From Cyclostephanos tholiformis (lineage: Eukaryota; Bacillariophyta; Thalassiosirophyceae; Thalassiosirales; Thalassiosiraceae), in contig JALLPB010000039.1 of assembly GCA_036939975.1 (NCBI GenBank), positions 1 through 46,825 on the forward strand: a stretch of 46,825 nucleotides of DNA. The letters run 5' to 3'. Below, in pieces: positions 1-10,576 of the stretch. The position numbers were made by a program, and so were the translations under genes. Numbering within the stretch: the stretch's first letter is position 1; every line of letters starts with the position of its first letter. The notes below the pieces were generated by a model. It searched no databases. It was not told the DNA's origin and saw only the letters and a program-made list of their open reading frames with translations.

Positions 1-160
1 TTGAATCGCTTCGACCGACCCCTCCCCCAACCCCTCTTCCGCGTCGGGTTTGCGCCGGATTGGGTCTAACTATAAAATTCGTGCCGCTGGAGGCGGCGGA
101 AGCTCACCATGATGGTGTTGTTTGTGGGTTGTGGTTGTGTTGCCGAAACGAGAAAAACAT

Positions 161-195
161 ACTATTCCTACGTAGAACATCTACGCAGGGATAGT
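161..195. repeat. Strong hairpin, 15-bp arms
   Basis: Arms 161-175 and 181-195 pair at 14 of 15 positions (one A-C mismatch, one G-U pair) around a 5-base loop AACAT, and a run of T follows. It could be the end of a small inverted-repeat element or a transcribed stem. Nothing around it decides which. Confidence 0.5.
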
Positions 196-1722
196 TTTTT
201 GTTCCCGCCCGAACGCAAATAGGGGTTAAGCTGTTAAAAGGTCCCTAAATTGACTCAATCAAGAATAGTAAGAGAGCGGTATCTCCTTGTTGGTCAGGGT
301 TGATATAGGGACCCCAATTCAAGCATGCTAAAAATAATAATAAGACCCCACCAGCAACCGCCTGCCCGATTTTTGAGGGCACCATCATATGCAGTGCCCC
401 CAAATAGTTTATGTAGACACTTATATGGTGGTTGTACCATACTTTTTGATGAAGTTAATATGGGTGCAAGAATTTTCATTTTTTTGTGTTTTGCTGCTTC
501 ACCATGAACTGCCAACCCCGTGACCAGTATGTATGTGCAACCATATGGCACAGGTGACTGCCCACTATGCATGTGCAGATGATGGTGATTTCAAATGTCC
601 TTATCCGCTGAATTTTGGTGGGGAGGATCCGTGGTTGGCATGTGGTTGGACTTGGGTCTGGTGGACTTGTGGTGTGTGTTAGTAGGTAATATAGCTAGGT
701 AAAATTGGGTAAAATTTGATCTTGATTTCTCCATGGTGGCCGGCATCGTCATACGGCTGCTATGGGGCCACACTCCCCAAAATAAAGCATACAACAATCA
801 ACTAACATAATATGCAATGAGTCTGCATTGTTAAAACTTAATAAAATACATTGATTACTAATTAAATAACTACCATTGGATGTTTTGTTGGCAAAGAATT
901 GCGACGATGACACAACGGCGAAAAACGATGGGTTCTGCTCAACCCTTCGGATGGATTCAACGTCGCCAACACCACAGTTCCTGCCACATAGGTTTTGGCA
1001 TCAAAGGGAGCCAGGGGGGGGGGGGGGGGGGAAGGAGAGTTGCAGGAGAATTGTGTACACTACTCATGGTGGAGTTAGGGTCACTGGTTTTTTTTATGAT
1101 GCAATGTGCGTGCTTGCACACATAATAACTCCTCCAAAAATATGTGGTACACCCACCATGTAAATATCTGTGTAGACTAATTTGGGGGCGGGGAACATGA
1201 TGGTGCCCTCAAAAATGACTGGAGGGGTTGATGGGGCGGGGTTATTTGTGTTTTTAGGGTACTAAAATTAGGGTCCGTATCTCCTTACCGAAAAAAAATG
1301 GACATGTTTGCGGGCATAACCATGCAAAGCTTTTTTCAATTTCAGTGCTATTCCTATCATAGTTTACTTTATGTATCAATAACCTACGGTATAATAAAAA
1401 TGAGAAAAGAAAAAATCCAAGGTGTCTTGCGAGCTCTATCTGGTCACAATAATTTTTTTCTTTAGTAGATCATACGTAGGAATAAGTACGCAAAATGCAT
1501 TTCTTCACATTTATTTTTGCGGACAATCATCGTCAATTCATCAGAAAAACACCACAACTTTTCGGATATTCATCTCAAATACTTATGAGTGTACAACCCC
1601 AAACTAATATTATCCATTTATTGCATAAATGCGATAAATGCGATAAAAGCAAAAAATGCGAAAAATGCGACAAATTTATCATTAAAAAATACATATAAAA
1701 AAACTCTTCATTTGCACTAATA

Positions 1723-2160
1723 CTAAGCATGTCTGCCCTTCGAAGAGGTCCCCACCCCTGACAGGGGTCGGTGCACCAAACAATGCTGGGATGTTCTCAG
1801 GGGCTGGATCGTTGTCGTCAACAACCTCAAAGCCCATGCCTCAAACAAGGGCAATATCCTCCACCCTATTTTGGGCATGGAAGACAAAGTCCGCAATTGC
1901 TTCTCCCTGCTTGTCAATTGAATTGATGGTGGCGGGTGCCCCGACTGCAGGCAATTCCCCCCAAAGCTGTTTGAGTGGGCCTTGCTCTTCCACCCTAACC
2001 CATCGTTCAGCAGCGTGGAGGAGGCCGAGGATAGTGCTGCTCCGAAAAAAATGGAGGCAAACCTTCTCCCCCCACGGGTCATCACATCTTGGTTAACAGC
2101 GATTAGATCATCAATGCGCTGGCCAGGATTGGAGTACAAGAGCCGCAGCAACATCCTTTG
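1723..2160 (-). pseudogene. Possible decayed coding fragment, family unknown
   Basis: On the minus strand the stretch reads as protein-like sequence in two frames: one carries residues such as AAERWVRVEEQGPLKQLWGE and NSIDKQGEAIADFVFHAQNR, then meets a stop before a further readable stretch (NDPAPENIPALFGAPTPVRG). The frame changes and the in-frame stop suggest an old, broken gene or transposon ORF. I do not recognise the family, and a chance open frame remains possible. Confidence 0.25.
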
Positions 2161-2700
2161 ATGGCCGGATGAATTTTACGAGGTAAGAGCAGCAGGCTCC
2201 CTCGCCGAGACATAGCGTTGCCGCCGGTGCCATCGTCGGAAGAAAAATGTGACAACATCATCCCAATGCAGTACTTATCCTACGTATTCCAACATTAGAT
2301 TTTTGGCGAGGAGTGGTTGTGGTTGTGAAACTGATATTTTTGATTTTTTTCGACCTCGATGATACCCCATCATACCAAAATACTTAATCAGGTATGGGTG
2401 CTTCGGTAACCAAGATATCTATCGTTCCCGCCATTTTCCGATTGAATTTCTTTTGGTCAAAAAGTAGGTACGTAAGTGTCCTGGAGCAAAATTAACGAAT
2501 GCATTCCAACCCTGGGGGGAATGTAGTATCTGAATCACATAGGTATATCTTTAATTCTGCCGAGGGACAATTTTTGACCAAAAGGAATTCAAACGAAAAA
2601 TGGCGGGAACGGAACTCATACAGCGTGTCCTGTGATCTACCTACATACGGTTGGCGATAATCCTGGGTTTTGTCTACATTGTGCAGTTGACGCGTCAACC

Positions 2701-4656
2701 ATGATGACTTTCGCAGCGTCCATGATGATTTTAGCCATGGTACCCTCCCAAACTATAGTTATCCTGCGGAGTAATTTGCTTGTGTCCGCGTTTTCGACGC
2801 GCCCTTCGGCGGGATCACTCCCGGCAAAAAGCCGATTCGGCCGCACACCATCGTGGTCGACAAATGCGTTTTCGTCGTTTTCGTCATCGGCGTCGTCGTC
2901 GTCGTCGTCGTCGTTAACGATGTTCGCATCCTCTACCCCGATGCGCCATCTGTCCGACGCGATCACCTCCCTCTCCTTCGATCCCGCCGCCGACGTTCGG
3001 GATGGTGCCACGTCGACCATCGTGATCGGTCGTCACGCGGCCCTGAAGTCGCTCCTCGATCGGACGGATTCCTACGTCTCGCTCTTCGGCTTTCGTCCGC
3101 ATCCGGAGATACTATCGTCGATGCGCGAGTCGCTCGGGACGGGAAACTCGGCATCGACGAGCTACGCCGTCGTTCCTACGGTCGGACCGGCCGCGCCTAG
3201 GCCGCCCCATCGCATGTGCCTCGTGGGATTGAAGGACAGGGTCACTAGGAACAATCACCCCCTAAGCCTGCACGCGATGACGGACCTGGTCAGATCGAAC
3301 GTGCCGTCGGGGGGAAAGGCAGGCGGGGGGATCGTGCGGCTCGTGGTCTGCGCGGAAAGTGGACATCCGCTTGCGCCGATGGCGATGGCGATAGCCAGAG
3401 CGTTCCCGCTGTTCACGAGGAAGACGGTCGCTTCGAAGAAGTTAGAGAAGGCCGAGGCTGCCGCAACGGCGGTGGACGACGACGAAAATAACCAGGGAGA
3501 CGGGGAGGAAGGCGAGGGAACTGACGAACCGACGTCGTTAGGACGGGAAATTCACGTCACGTTCGTGGACTCCGAGGGTAAAGTCGTAAGGGACGAAGTC
3601 CAGCTACGCGCCGCCGACGCCGCCGCCGAGGGCGTGCGACTGGCTTGCCGTCTCGTCGACGCCCACCCCGACAAGCTCACGACCACGGCGTACGCTAACG
3701 AATGCCGAGCATTGTTCGAGTGCGATGAATGCGTGACGATGGAGGAGATCGTGGGCGAGGAATTGCTCGAGCGGGGGTACGGGGGGATATACAACGTCGG
3801 CAGGTGCGCCACCGAGCCTCCGCGTCTCGTGATACTCACGTACGACCCGCCGACGACGGGCGAGGTCATCGCCGCCTCCGCCGCCGAAGGTGAGGGTAAA
3901 GAAGATGCGCCGCTTTCGTCAATCGCCCTGGTGGGGAAGGGAATCGTTTACGACACCGGAGGATTGGCCATCAAGTCCCGGACGGGTATGACCGGGATGA
4001 AGCACGACATGGGGGGAAGCGCGGGCGTGCTGGGAGGATTCTTCGCCGCCGTGCGATTGCGCACGAAGCGTAAGATCCGCCTTCTCCTCTGCCTCGCCGA
4101 GAACGCCATCGGGCCCAAATCGATACGTAATGACGACATCATAACTCTCTACTCGGGAAAGACCGTCGAGATAAACAACAGCGACGCCGAGGGGAGGCTA
4201 GTGCTGTCTGACGCAGTGGCGCACGCCACGAGGCACTATGCGGACGATACAGAGCTCGTGGTGGATATGGCCACGCTGACGGGAGCGCAGCTTATCGCTA
4301 CGGGCAAGGTCCACGCGGCCATCTTGGCGAATACTGAGGAATTGGAGAGGAGGGCGGTGAATGCCGGACTGGCATCCGGGGACCTGTGCTACCCGTTGTT
4401 GTACGCGCCGGAGCTATTGAAGGGGGAGTTCAGCTCCAAGGTCGCGGACATGAAAAATAGCGTCAAGGACCGGTCGAATGCTCAATGCTCATGCGCGGGA
4501 CACTTCATCGAGGACCATATCGATCCGGGCTACAAGGGGGGATGGTTGCACGTTGATATGGCGGGTCCGGGAACTAAGGGAGAGCGAGGCACGGGTTACG
4601 GTGTTGGTCTGGTTTTATCTTTGGTTGGAGCACCGGGTTTTGCTGAACGATCTTGA
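2701..4656 (+). CDS. M17 leucyl-aminopeptidase family (NPEPL1-like)
   Basis: This is a metallo-exopeptidase of family M17, which removes N-terminal residues using two metal ions. With the start at 2701 the protein has 651 residues. The catalytic core is complete: K413 and D418 in VGKGIVYDTGG, K425 in LAIK, D436 in MKHDMGG, then D495, E497 and R499 in NNSDAEGRL. The VGKGIVYDTGG and MKHDMGG wording is closer to the NPEPL1 branch than to bacterial PepA. The frame is open from 2632, but the Met at 2701 starts a hydrophobic stretch ending in VSAF, which resembles a plastid bipartite presequence. Ser-rich and acidic linkers (around residues 57-75 and 275-300) account for the extra length over the usual ~500 residues. 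Target compartment is inferred. Confidence 0.9.
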   Translation: MMTFAASMMILAMVPSQTIVILRSNLLVSAFSTRPSAGSLPAKSRFGRTPSWSTNAFSSFSSSASSSSSSSLTMFASSTPMRHLSDAITSLSFDPAADVRDGATSTIVIGRHAALKSLLDRTDSYVSLFGFRPHPEILSSMRESLGTGNSASTSYAVVPTVGPAAPRPPHRMCLVGLKDRVTRNNHPLSLHAMTDLVRSNVPSGGKAGGGIVRLVVCAESGHPLAPMAMAIARAFPLFTRKTVASKKLEKAEAAATAVDDDENNQGDGEEGEGTDEPTSLGREIHVTFVDSEGKVVRDEVQLRAADAAAEGVRLACRLVDAHPDKLTTTAYANECRALFECDECVTMEEIVGEELLERGYGGIYNVGRCATEPPRLVILTYDPPTTGEVIAASAAEGEGKEDAPLSSIALVGKGIVYDTGGLAIKSRTGMTGMKHDMGGSAGVLGGFFAAVRLRTKRKIRLLLCLAENAIGPKSIRNDDIITLYSGKTVEINNSDAEGRLVLSDAVAHATRHYADDTELVVDMATLTGAQLIATGKVHAAILANTEELERRAVNAGLASGDLCYPLLYAPELLKGEFSSKVADMKNSVKDRSNAQCSCAGHFIEDHIDPGYKGGWLHVDMAGPGTKGERGTGYGVGLVLSLVGAPGFAERS

Positions 4657-5251
4657 TATGAGTTTCTAAATAGCTCTTAGCATGGCATGATCAGCACAGA
4701 TGATGGATGGATGGATTGGTTGATTATGCATTCATGTTTGGTCGCCCTACAGAATAAATGTCTTTTTTGGTAATGCCAATAGCAGCCATCTTCAAAACCT
4801 GAATATCAATTGCCGGCAATTTAATTCTAAGACGGTATAATAAGTGGCAAAATCTGAATGGTGACGGACAAGGGTTTGCCGCATTCTTGATTGAATGAAT
4901 GGTCCCAATTCTTAAATAAGGTATCGTCTGAAACAATATAATTACTTTGTGCGTTACAACCATTGACATCTTCGACGGAATTCCCCCTCTCACCCAAAGA
5001 ATACGTCCTGCGCTCATTCGGGTGCGCTATCTGAGATTCTGCTGTCATGAGGCTCAGTTTTGGTCTTGTCGCTCTCATTAGTAATTCGTCGTCGATTTGG
5101 GTTTGCCGTTCTTGCCTTCTACCTTGGCGTTCTAATGTCGACCATTGTCTATATTGAAAACTGGCCGTATCTCTCTCAAGAGTCATGCTCCAACTGCCAC
5201 CGATATTATAACCAGCCCCGCTCCCCCCCCCTCCCGCCGCGCGCGCACCAC
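4657..5251. other. Intergenic between convergent genes
   Basis: This 595-base stretch holds the 3' ends of the aminopeptidase (+) and the ISCA2-like gene (-). I see no further gene and no clear repeat. Confidence 0.6.
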
Positions 5252-6115
5252 TCAGTCCAGCGCGGGATTGGACTCGAAGTTCTTCACGGCGAAGCTGCTA
5301 CCGCAACCGCATGCGCTCTCGCTTTGAGGATTTCCCACCACCGCGAACGAGCTTCGTATCATCTCCGAGATGTAGTCTATCGTGCTACCCCTAAGTAGGT
5401 CCAACGACGTTTGGTCCACGACGACTCGCATGCCATCCCTCACGAATACGACGTCCTCCTCGGGATCGATCGTCCCGTCCTCCCCCCCGACGACGTCGCT
5501 ATTCGCGTCGAAGCCGCCATCCTCGTCCGAGAGGAGGAGGAACTTGTATTGGAAGCCGCTACACCCCCCCGCATCCACGTACAGGCGAAGGTAGATGGAG
5601 TCGGGGTTCGGACGGGTGGACGCCAGCTGTCGGATCCGAGACGCGCAGCTGGCGGTGATGATGATTCCCCCCGCATCCGAGCTATCCGATAACGGAATTT
5701 CGGCGGCGGCGGGGCCTCCATCGACGACGTCGTTCGTCCCTTCGTCGGCGTCGGAGGAGGAACTCGTTTTCGTCACCGTGACCATCGACCTCGCCGGACA
5801 CATCGCCTCGACGGATGTCGAACGAATCGTCGGACGAAACGAACCTTTCGACGCACGTCGCGTGATGATGCCGATGCGACCATCATCGTTGACGCCGTCC
5901 CTCGATCCGATGGGGGATATCCGCACGGCGCGATGATGGGTTGGTCGATACGAAAACGTGAAATCGCGGTAGGTCCTCGTCGTCGGAGGACTGCACCGCG
6001 ACCGCGTTGCTGCTGATGCGGTGCGTTGGACGAACGAGATCGCCGCGGGAAATTTTGTCGCCATAGGGGGATGTGGAAGCGAGTGATTATTCGTTTCAAT
6101 TAATGCCGTCGTCAA
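5252..6115 (-). CDS. ISCA2: A-type iron-sulfur cluster carrier, ISCA2-like
   Basis: A-type carrier that passes Fe-S clusters to late-acting mitochondrial targets, in human cells together with ISCA1 and IBA57. The domain occupies the C-terminal half (about 150-280 of 287 residues). All three cluster ligands are present: C185 in GGCSGFQYKF and C269/C271 in ACGCGSSF. IRSSFAVVGNPQ just before the CGC motif matches ISCA2 better than ISCA1. The first ~110 residues are rich in Ser, Arg and Thr and fit a presequence. The Met at 6064 (MATKFPAAISFVQRTASAAT) starts a more typical mitochondrial leader than the first Met at 6115. An acidic insert (about 196-220) separates the Cys motifs and is longer than usual. 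The GatA gene lies upstream on the same strand, 233 bases away. Confidence 0.9.
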   Translation of the reverse strand: MTTALIETNNHSLPHPPMATKFPAAISFVQRTASAATRSRCSPPTTRTYRDFTFSYRPTHHRAVRISPIGSRDGVNDDGRIGIITRRASKGSFRPTIRSTSVEAMCPARSMVTVTKTSSSSDADEGTNDVVDGGPAAAEIPLSDSSDAGGIIITASCASRIRQLASTRPNPDSIYLRLYVDAGGCSGFQYKFLLLSDEDGGFDANSDVVGGEDGTIDPEEDVVFVRDGMRVVVDQTSLDLLRGSTIDYISEMIRSSFAVVGNPQSESACGCGSSFAVKNFESNPALD

Positions 6116-6348
6116 GAATTAAGACGAATTGGAATCAAGAACAGACTGTGCTCTGAGTTCAGAGTTCATCCAATTTTGCGGCGATTCGTTTTCAGCTTAT
6201 GCATCGTACTCTGTCGTATCGTACCAAAACTTACGATAATACTTAAAGCTCCCTACCTAACTATATAATATTATCATCATTCCAGGCAAACTCAGTATTC
6301 ATAAGACCATTCTTGTGCAAGATGATATCTCAAAATGATATTCAACAT

Positions 6349-8535
6349 CTATCTATTTTGCAGAGCGTTGGCAACCCTCAGAACAAGATCTTCTGAACCC
6401 CTCGATGCGAATATTTGCATCCCGATTGATGAACATTCATTGATATTAGATATTCCAGTATTAACCGGAACAGAAACTGAAGGGAACCCCCCCAGACTGA
6501 TCGGTATGGTCATGACATCATTTACAAATGCAGCAGTCGGATCCCCCGCCTCAACTCCATCAACGCAGGTTGGGTTCAATTTTGGTGGGAAAGTAAGCGC
6601 TGTGGGAACTAGCATTACATCCACTTCATCGCCCTCGTTCTGCCCATCATCTAACGAAGACCGAAAGATTCTTTCCAGAGATCGAGACAGCTTCGCTCTA
6701 GCCACGGCCGCTGCTTCGTAGTGGGTGTGGAATCTATCCGACGAAAGCACAGAAGTGCCTGCCAAAATACGCCGTTGCGTTTCTTCTCCAAACCCATTGA
6801 CTCGAGTAGCAGATATTTGTTGTTCTAGTGTTGTCATATCAAGAAGGGGACCAAAATCTGCGTTTTCTGCAAAATCTATATCGTTCGAGCATTCATGCAA
6901 ATCCACGTCCATGCCATATCTCAAGCCATCATAACGACTCAAGTTTGAACTAGCCTCGGCACAAGCTAAGACATAATAACTCGCGAGGGCCATTTTGATC
7001 AATTCCGGTGACAGTTTCGAATCTGAGATATCCACTAGTGTCGCTCCGCCAACATTCTGGAGGCTACTAGCACTCTCAGACCAAACTCTTTTAATCAGTG
7101 AAGGTATCTCCTCGAGGGAAAAGGCATGGGGTATGCCAATTCGAATATTTGCCAACGGTTTCGATGTCATTCCGAAAGATTGACCCAAGGCTGATGTATG
7201 CGATTGATTATGAGCATCAAAAGCCTTGTTCTGTTTGTGATATGATGTCGCTGTTGGGTCACGGCACAATTGACCATTCCAACCATTACTCTCCCCTCCA
7301 GCATTAGTAACAGCATTCTTCGCGATCCTTAAGCAATTCCAAGAAATCATGGCGCACTCAGTAGTTCCGGTAACGAATCCAACCGTATCCAATGAGCTGG
7401 CGTAACTTACGACCCCATATCGCGAAAACGTCCCGTAGGTTGGCTTGAACCCAACCGTTGAGGTCCAAGCCGCGGGTAGACGAAGCGACCCACCAGTATC
7501 AGTGCCGATGGATAGGAGACACGATCCATGGGATGTAGCCGCAGCAGCTCCGGATGATGATCCTCCGGGTGATAGGAGGGGGGAGTCATCATGACCATTG
7601 TTCATTCGTTCGAGGTTGTTCCCGCATACCCAATACTGAACTTCATTTAGCAAGTTTGCCAAGGACTCTTCATCAATATCATGTGGGTTTCTTGGAGTTG
7701 AATTGACAATGCACTCCAGGAAAAAGTCATCATATGCTTCGTCTCCAGTAAAAAGCTGCTGCTTAGTATCACGCAATAAGGCTATGCGATGCATCCACGG
7801 AATGGGATTGTAAGTGTATGGATGTGGCGTATGCACCCCGACCTCGGTCGTACCTTGTCGCAACGAATTGTTAATTCCCAAACTGCCCATACCGAATTCA
7901 TCCATATTAGTTATCCCAATAATCACCGCTCCGCAGTCTTTAAGCAGTCTCCTCGCAACATCGCTTTCATATACAGCTCTGTCATTCGATGTGTTTACTA
8001 CTTCTCCATCTCCGTCGCTTGTATCGTAAATTCGTTTTGCGCCCTGAGATAAGATGGCCGAACAAGCGTTGGGCATTTCCCAGTACTTCCCCACGGCAAT
8101 ATTTGCCTTCATCGTTACGGGTATACCATCCAGATCTGATTTGGGATGACCACATCGTATCCGCTCGTCCGATTCCTTCGACTGCTCCATAATATCGTCG
8201 ACGTCTAGTAATTTCGCGTATGCGTTCAACAAGAGGGAACGTTCGCCGAAAACGGCGAGGTTGTAGGAGTGCCGACAGAGCATCTCGCTCGTGAGTTTCG
8301 AATCTCGCAGCAGTCGCATCGCGCGAGGTATGGTCAACCTCGGAGGCAGGTGCGTCGTAATAGCGGAGTGGTGGTGCCGACGATCACCTAGTCGCGGCCG
8401 CCGGCTGCTCGTCGGGGGACGAATCGCGGAAGGAGTTGCCGTTGGTACCGACCGCGATCGTGACGACGCCGTCCCCGAGGACGTCGACGACACGCGGAAT
8501 ATTTGAACTTTTCCATTCCATCTGAGATTTTTCAT
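6349..8535 (-). CDS. GATA: Glutamyl-tRNA(Gln) amidotransferase subunit A
   Basis: Catalytic subunit of the GatCAB complex, which converts Glu-tRNA(Gln) to Gln-tRNA(Gln) in organelles using ammonia released from glutamine. The amidase-signature triad is intact: K143 (VTMKANIAVG), cis-Ser S326 (SPGGSSSGA) and nucleophile S350 (GTDTGGSLR), with the family's exact 24-residue Ser-Ser spacing. MDEFGMGS and FKPTYGTFSRYGVV are GatA hallmarks. The protein has 728 residues against about 480 in bacteria. The excess is an N-terminal extension of about 75 residues, probably for targeting, and an insertion of about 90 residues (about 231-320) where bacterial GatA has a short loop. That insertion has no stops and no clear splice sites, so I read it as coding. 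The gene is divergent from the LRR gene, 293 bases away. Confidence 0.92.
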   Translation of the reverse strand: MKNLRWNGKVQIFRVSSTSSGTASSRSRSVPTATPSAIRPPTSSRRPRLGDRRHHHSAITTHLPPRLTIPRAMRLLRDSKLTSEMLCRHSYNLAVFGERSLLLNAYAKLLDVDDIMEQSKESDERIRCGHPKSDLDGIPVTMKANIAVGKYWEMPNACSAILSQGAKRIYDTSDGDGEVVNTSNDRAVYESDVARRLLKDCGAVIIGITNMDEFGMGSLGINNSLRQGTTEVGVHTPHPYTYNPIPWMHRIALLRDTKQQLFTGDEAYDDFFLECIVNSTPRNPHDIDEESLANLLNEVQYWVCGNNLERMNNGHDDSPLLSPGGSSSGAAAATSHGSCLLSIGTDTGGSLRLPAAWTSTVGFKPTYGTFSRYGVVSYASSLDTVGFVTGTTECAMISWNCLRIAKNAVTNAGGESNGWNGQLCRDPTATSYHKQNKAFDAHNQSHTSALGQSFGMTSKPLANIRIGIPHAFSLEEIPSLIKRVWSESASSLQNVGGATLVDISDSKLSPELIKMALASYYVLACAEASSNLSRYDGLRYGMDVDLHECSNDIDFAENADFGPLLDMTTLEQQISATRVNGFGEETQRRILAGTSVLSSDRFHTHYEAAAVARAKLSRSLERIFRSSLDDGQNEGDEVDVMLVPTALTFPPKLNPTCVDGVEAGDPTAAFVNDVMTIPISLGGFPSVSVPVNTGISNINECSSIGMQIFASRGSEDLVLRVANALQNR

Positions 8536-8828
8536 CCTCGTTGTGCTCGCTCAGGGGATCTCTCTAGGGCAGGGCATGGCCTGCTTTTCATCAACTACAA
8601 TACACTGTCGCGGCCGACGACTCACTCTGTTGTGAGGCTGTAACATGATGATGGTAATAATAGTATGTATCTCCTCTAATAGAACCCTCTTGAGGACCAA
8701 GTACAATACTATTTCCTACGTCGGGTCGAATCATCACAGATAAGTAAAAAAAAAGTCAAAAAAAGTCACAACACCCGTCCGGGGCAAAAGCTTGATGCCG
8801 ATGAACCGCATGCGCCGCGCCGGAGCGA
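8536..8828. promoter_or_regulatory. Shared upstream region of two divergent genes
   Basis: The start codons of GatA (-) and the LRR gene (+) face away from each other across 293 bases, so both promoters must lie here or in the coding ends. I see no definite TATA element. A/T-rich runs near 8650-8770 are the only feature. Confidence 0.35.
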
Positions 8829-10576
8829 GTGACAACAAGTCAAACGCGTTGCATCATGCGTGAGATACCTTCCCTACGAATCCTAGCGCTGCGTGCCGTG
8901 GGACCGCCCGGCTGCGATGCCGAGGTCACCTTCGGCGGCACTCCGGCGAGCGCCAACAACGTCGACGATGACGACGCCGACGACGACGTCGACGATTCAA
9001 GCGCGGGGGGGGAATCCCCGAGCGCGAGGGGTCGGGTCGGTCGGGGGGATCATCCCCCCCCCCTCGCATCGGAGGACGTGCCGACCCAACCGACGATGAC
9101 GTCCCGCCTCCTCGATCGACTGCGCGACGACGCGACGCATCTCCCCATCAGGCCGTACGTAGGTCCCGGACGTCCCAACGCCGCCGACGTCGACATCTCG
9201 CATCCTTGGATCATGGCGGCGTATCCCCCCCGCCAACGGGGGGAGGACGGATCGAACTGCCTCGCGCCGCTGATGACTACGACGACCAAATCGACCACGA
9301 CGACGACGACGACGACGAATAATAATAACAACATCCCCGTCGTCGCCGTCGTCGTCGACGGGGCCGAGAATAACAACGGCGGGGGTTGCGATGAAGCGAG
9401 GGGCCACGACGTCGTCGGGGGGGGAGGAGAATTCCTCGCCATCGAGCACGGCAATCACGCCGTGGAATGCCTGCAGCAATTCATCGACGCGCTCGTGGAG
9501 TCCGGACGTGCGAGCGACACGCGCATGGGGGTGAGGTTCTTCCGCGAGTGGACGTCGGCGGTCGTGGGACGGTCGGTCATGGTCGGATGGGAGGGAGAGG
9601 TTGTCCGCGACGCGGGGGGGGGGGGGGGGGGGGGNGATGGGAGGGAGAGGGGGTACGCGACGCGGGGAGGGGGGGGGGGGGAGTAGCCGTCGTCGATGAC
9701 TCCCTCCTCCCCCGCACCCCGTCGAAGAAACGACAGAAAACCGCATCGTCGACGGCCATCGTCGACGATGACGCGACCATTCCCCTCGGATCGCTATCGC
9801 TGCATAATTTCTCGGCGGGATCCATTCGCACCTTCCGTTCGATGGAGAAGGCGAACGTCGGTCGATGTCTCGGCACGTTGGACGTCACCGGCGTTCACGG
9901 GCTCACCGATTCGATACTGTCGAACGTTATATGCGGCGGATCGTTCGCGCGGTTGCGTCGACTTAGCGTGAAGAATTGTCGCAAGCTCACGGGCAGGGGA
10001 ATATCGTCGTTGGTGGGATTGCCGAACCTTCGTGCCCTGGACGTGGGAGGGTGCTTCAACGTTCTACCAGACGACGTGATATCGTTGGTCCGATGTCATC
10101 CGTCCACGAGGAGGGGCGGATTCGAGGAAATCTACGCGTCGGGTCTCGGATGGACGGATGTGGCCCTCGAGGAGATAGTCGATGTCACCGTGGGTCAGCT
10201 GCGAGCGTTGGGCGTTGGCTTCTCGCCTTACATATCAGGACCGGGCCTTATATTGACGTTGTCGAAGCTTTCGTCCACCCTGGAGCACCTCGCCTTCCCC
10301 TTCTGTGCCGGCATGGACGACGCCGTGGCCTCGGCGCTCGGTAAGGCTCTCCCGAGACTGGCCGTCCTCGACATTAGGGGATGTAACAAGGTGTATTCCC
10401 TCTCCGGGATGATGGAAGGGAGGGCTGGCTCGGCCATTGCCAAGCATTTGTTCGTCTTGGCTAGATATAGTGGGATTTCTGTTAACTCTCTCGATGAGAC
10501 GTTAAGACTGTACGATAGCGAGAAGTTAACATGCATTTTAGACGGAGGTGGAACAGGAGGAGGGATTCGTCGATGA
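8829..10576 (+). CDS. Leucine-rich-repeat protein (RNI/AMN1-like), frame broken at gap
   Basis: The C-terminal half carries leucine-rich repeats of the cysteine-containing type found in F-box/AMN1 proteins. Examples are LRRLSVKNCRKLTGRGISSL, followed directly by LPNLRALDVGGC, and later LPRLAVLDIRGCNKV. No F-box is visible. The N-terminal half is poorly conserved, with acidic, Thr and Asn runs. The reading frame starts in frame 3 (ATG 8829, or MREIPSLRIL at 8856) and finishes in frame 2. The switch falls in the G-run/N region 9614-9681, where sequence is duplicated, so it is more likely an assembly error than a real frameshift. Protein length across the gap is uncertain. Such repeats usually bind proteins; no partner is indicated. 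A decayed copy lies 2 kb downstream. Confidence 0.75.
9586..9681. repeat. Imperfect duplication and poly-G around an N (assembly join)
   Basis: GATGGGAGGGAGAGG followed by a GCGACGCGGGG-like tail occurs at 9586-9634 and again at 9636-9681, on both sides of the N at 9635. The first copy ends in 21 G. The copies differ slightly. This looks like two unmerged contig ends running into a homopolymer. Confidence 0.75.

Larger units (their letters stand above)
1..2630. other. AT-rich region without a convincing gene
   Basis: I see no open frame with a recognisable domain. The first 70 bases are GC-richer and frame 1 reads to a TAA at 67-69; this could be the tail of a gene outside the window, but there is too little to judge. 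A run of 18 G lies at 1014-1031. An imperfect tandem of TGCGATAAA-like units lies near 1627-1680. A hairpin (161-195) and a possible decayed coding fragment (1723-2160) are listed separately. Confidence 0.6.

Noticed and set aside
1624..1698. Cys/Lys-rich KCDKCDK peptide as a possible metal-binding protein
   Set aside because: It comes from a short TGCGATAAA-like tandem repeat in AT-rich DNA, with no conserved context.
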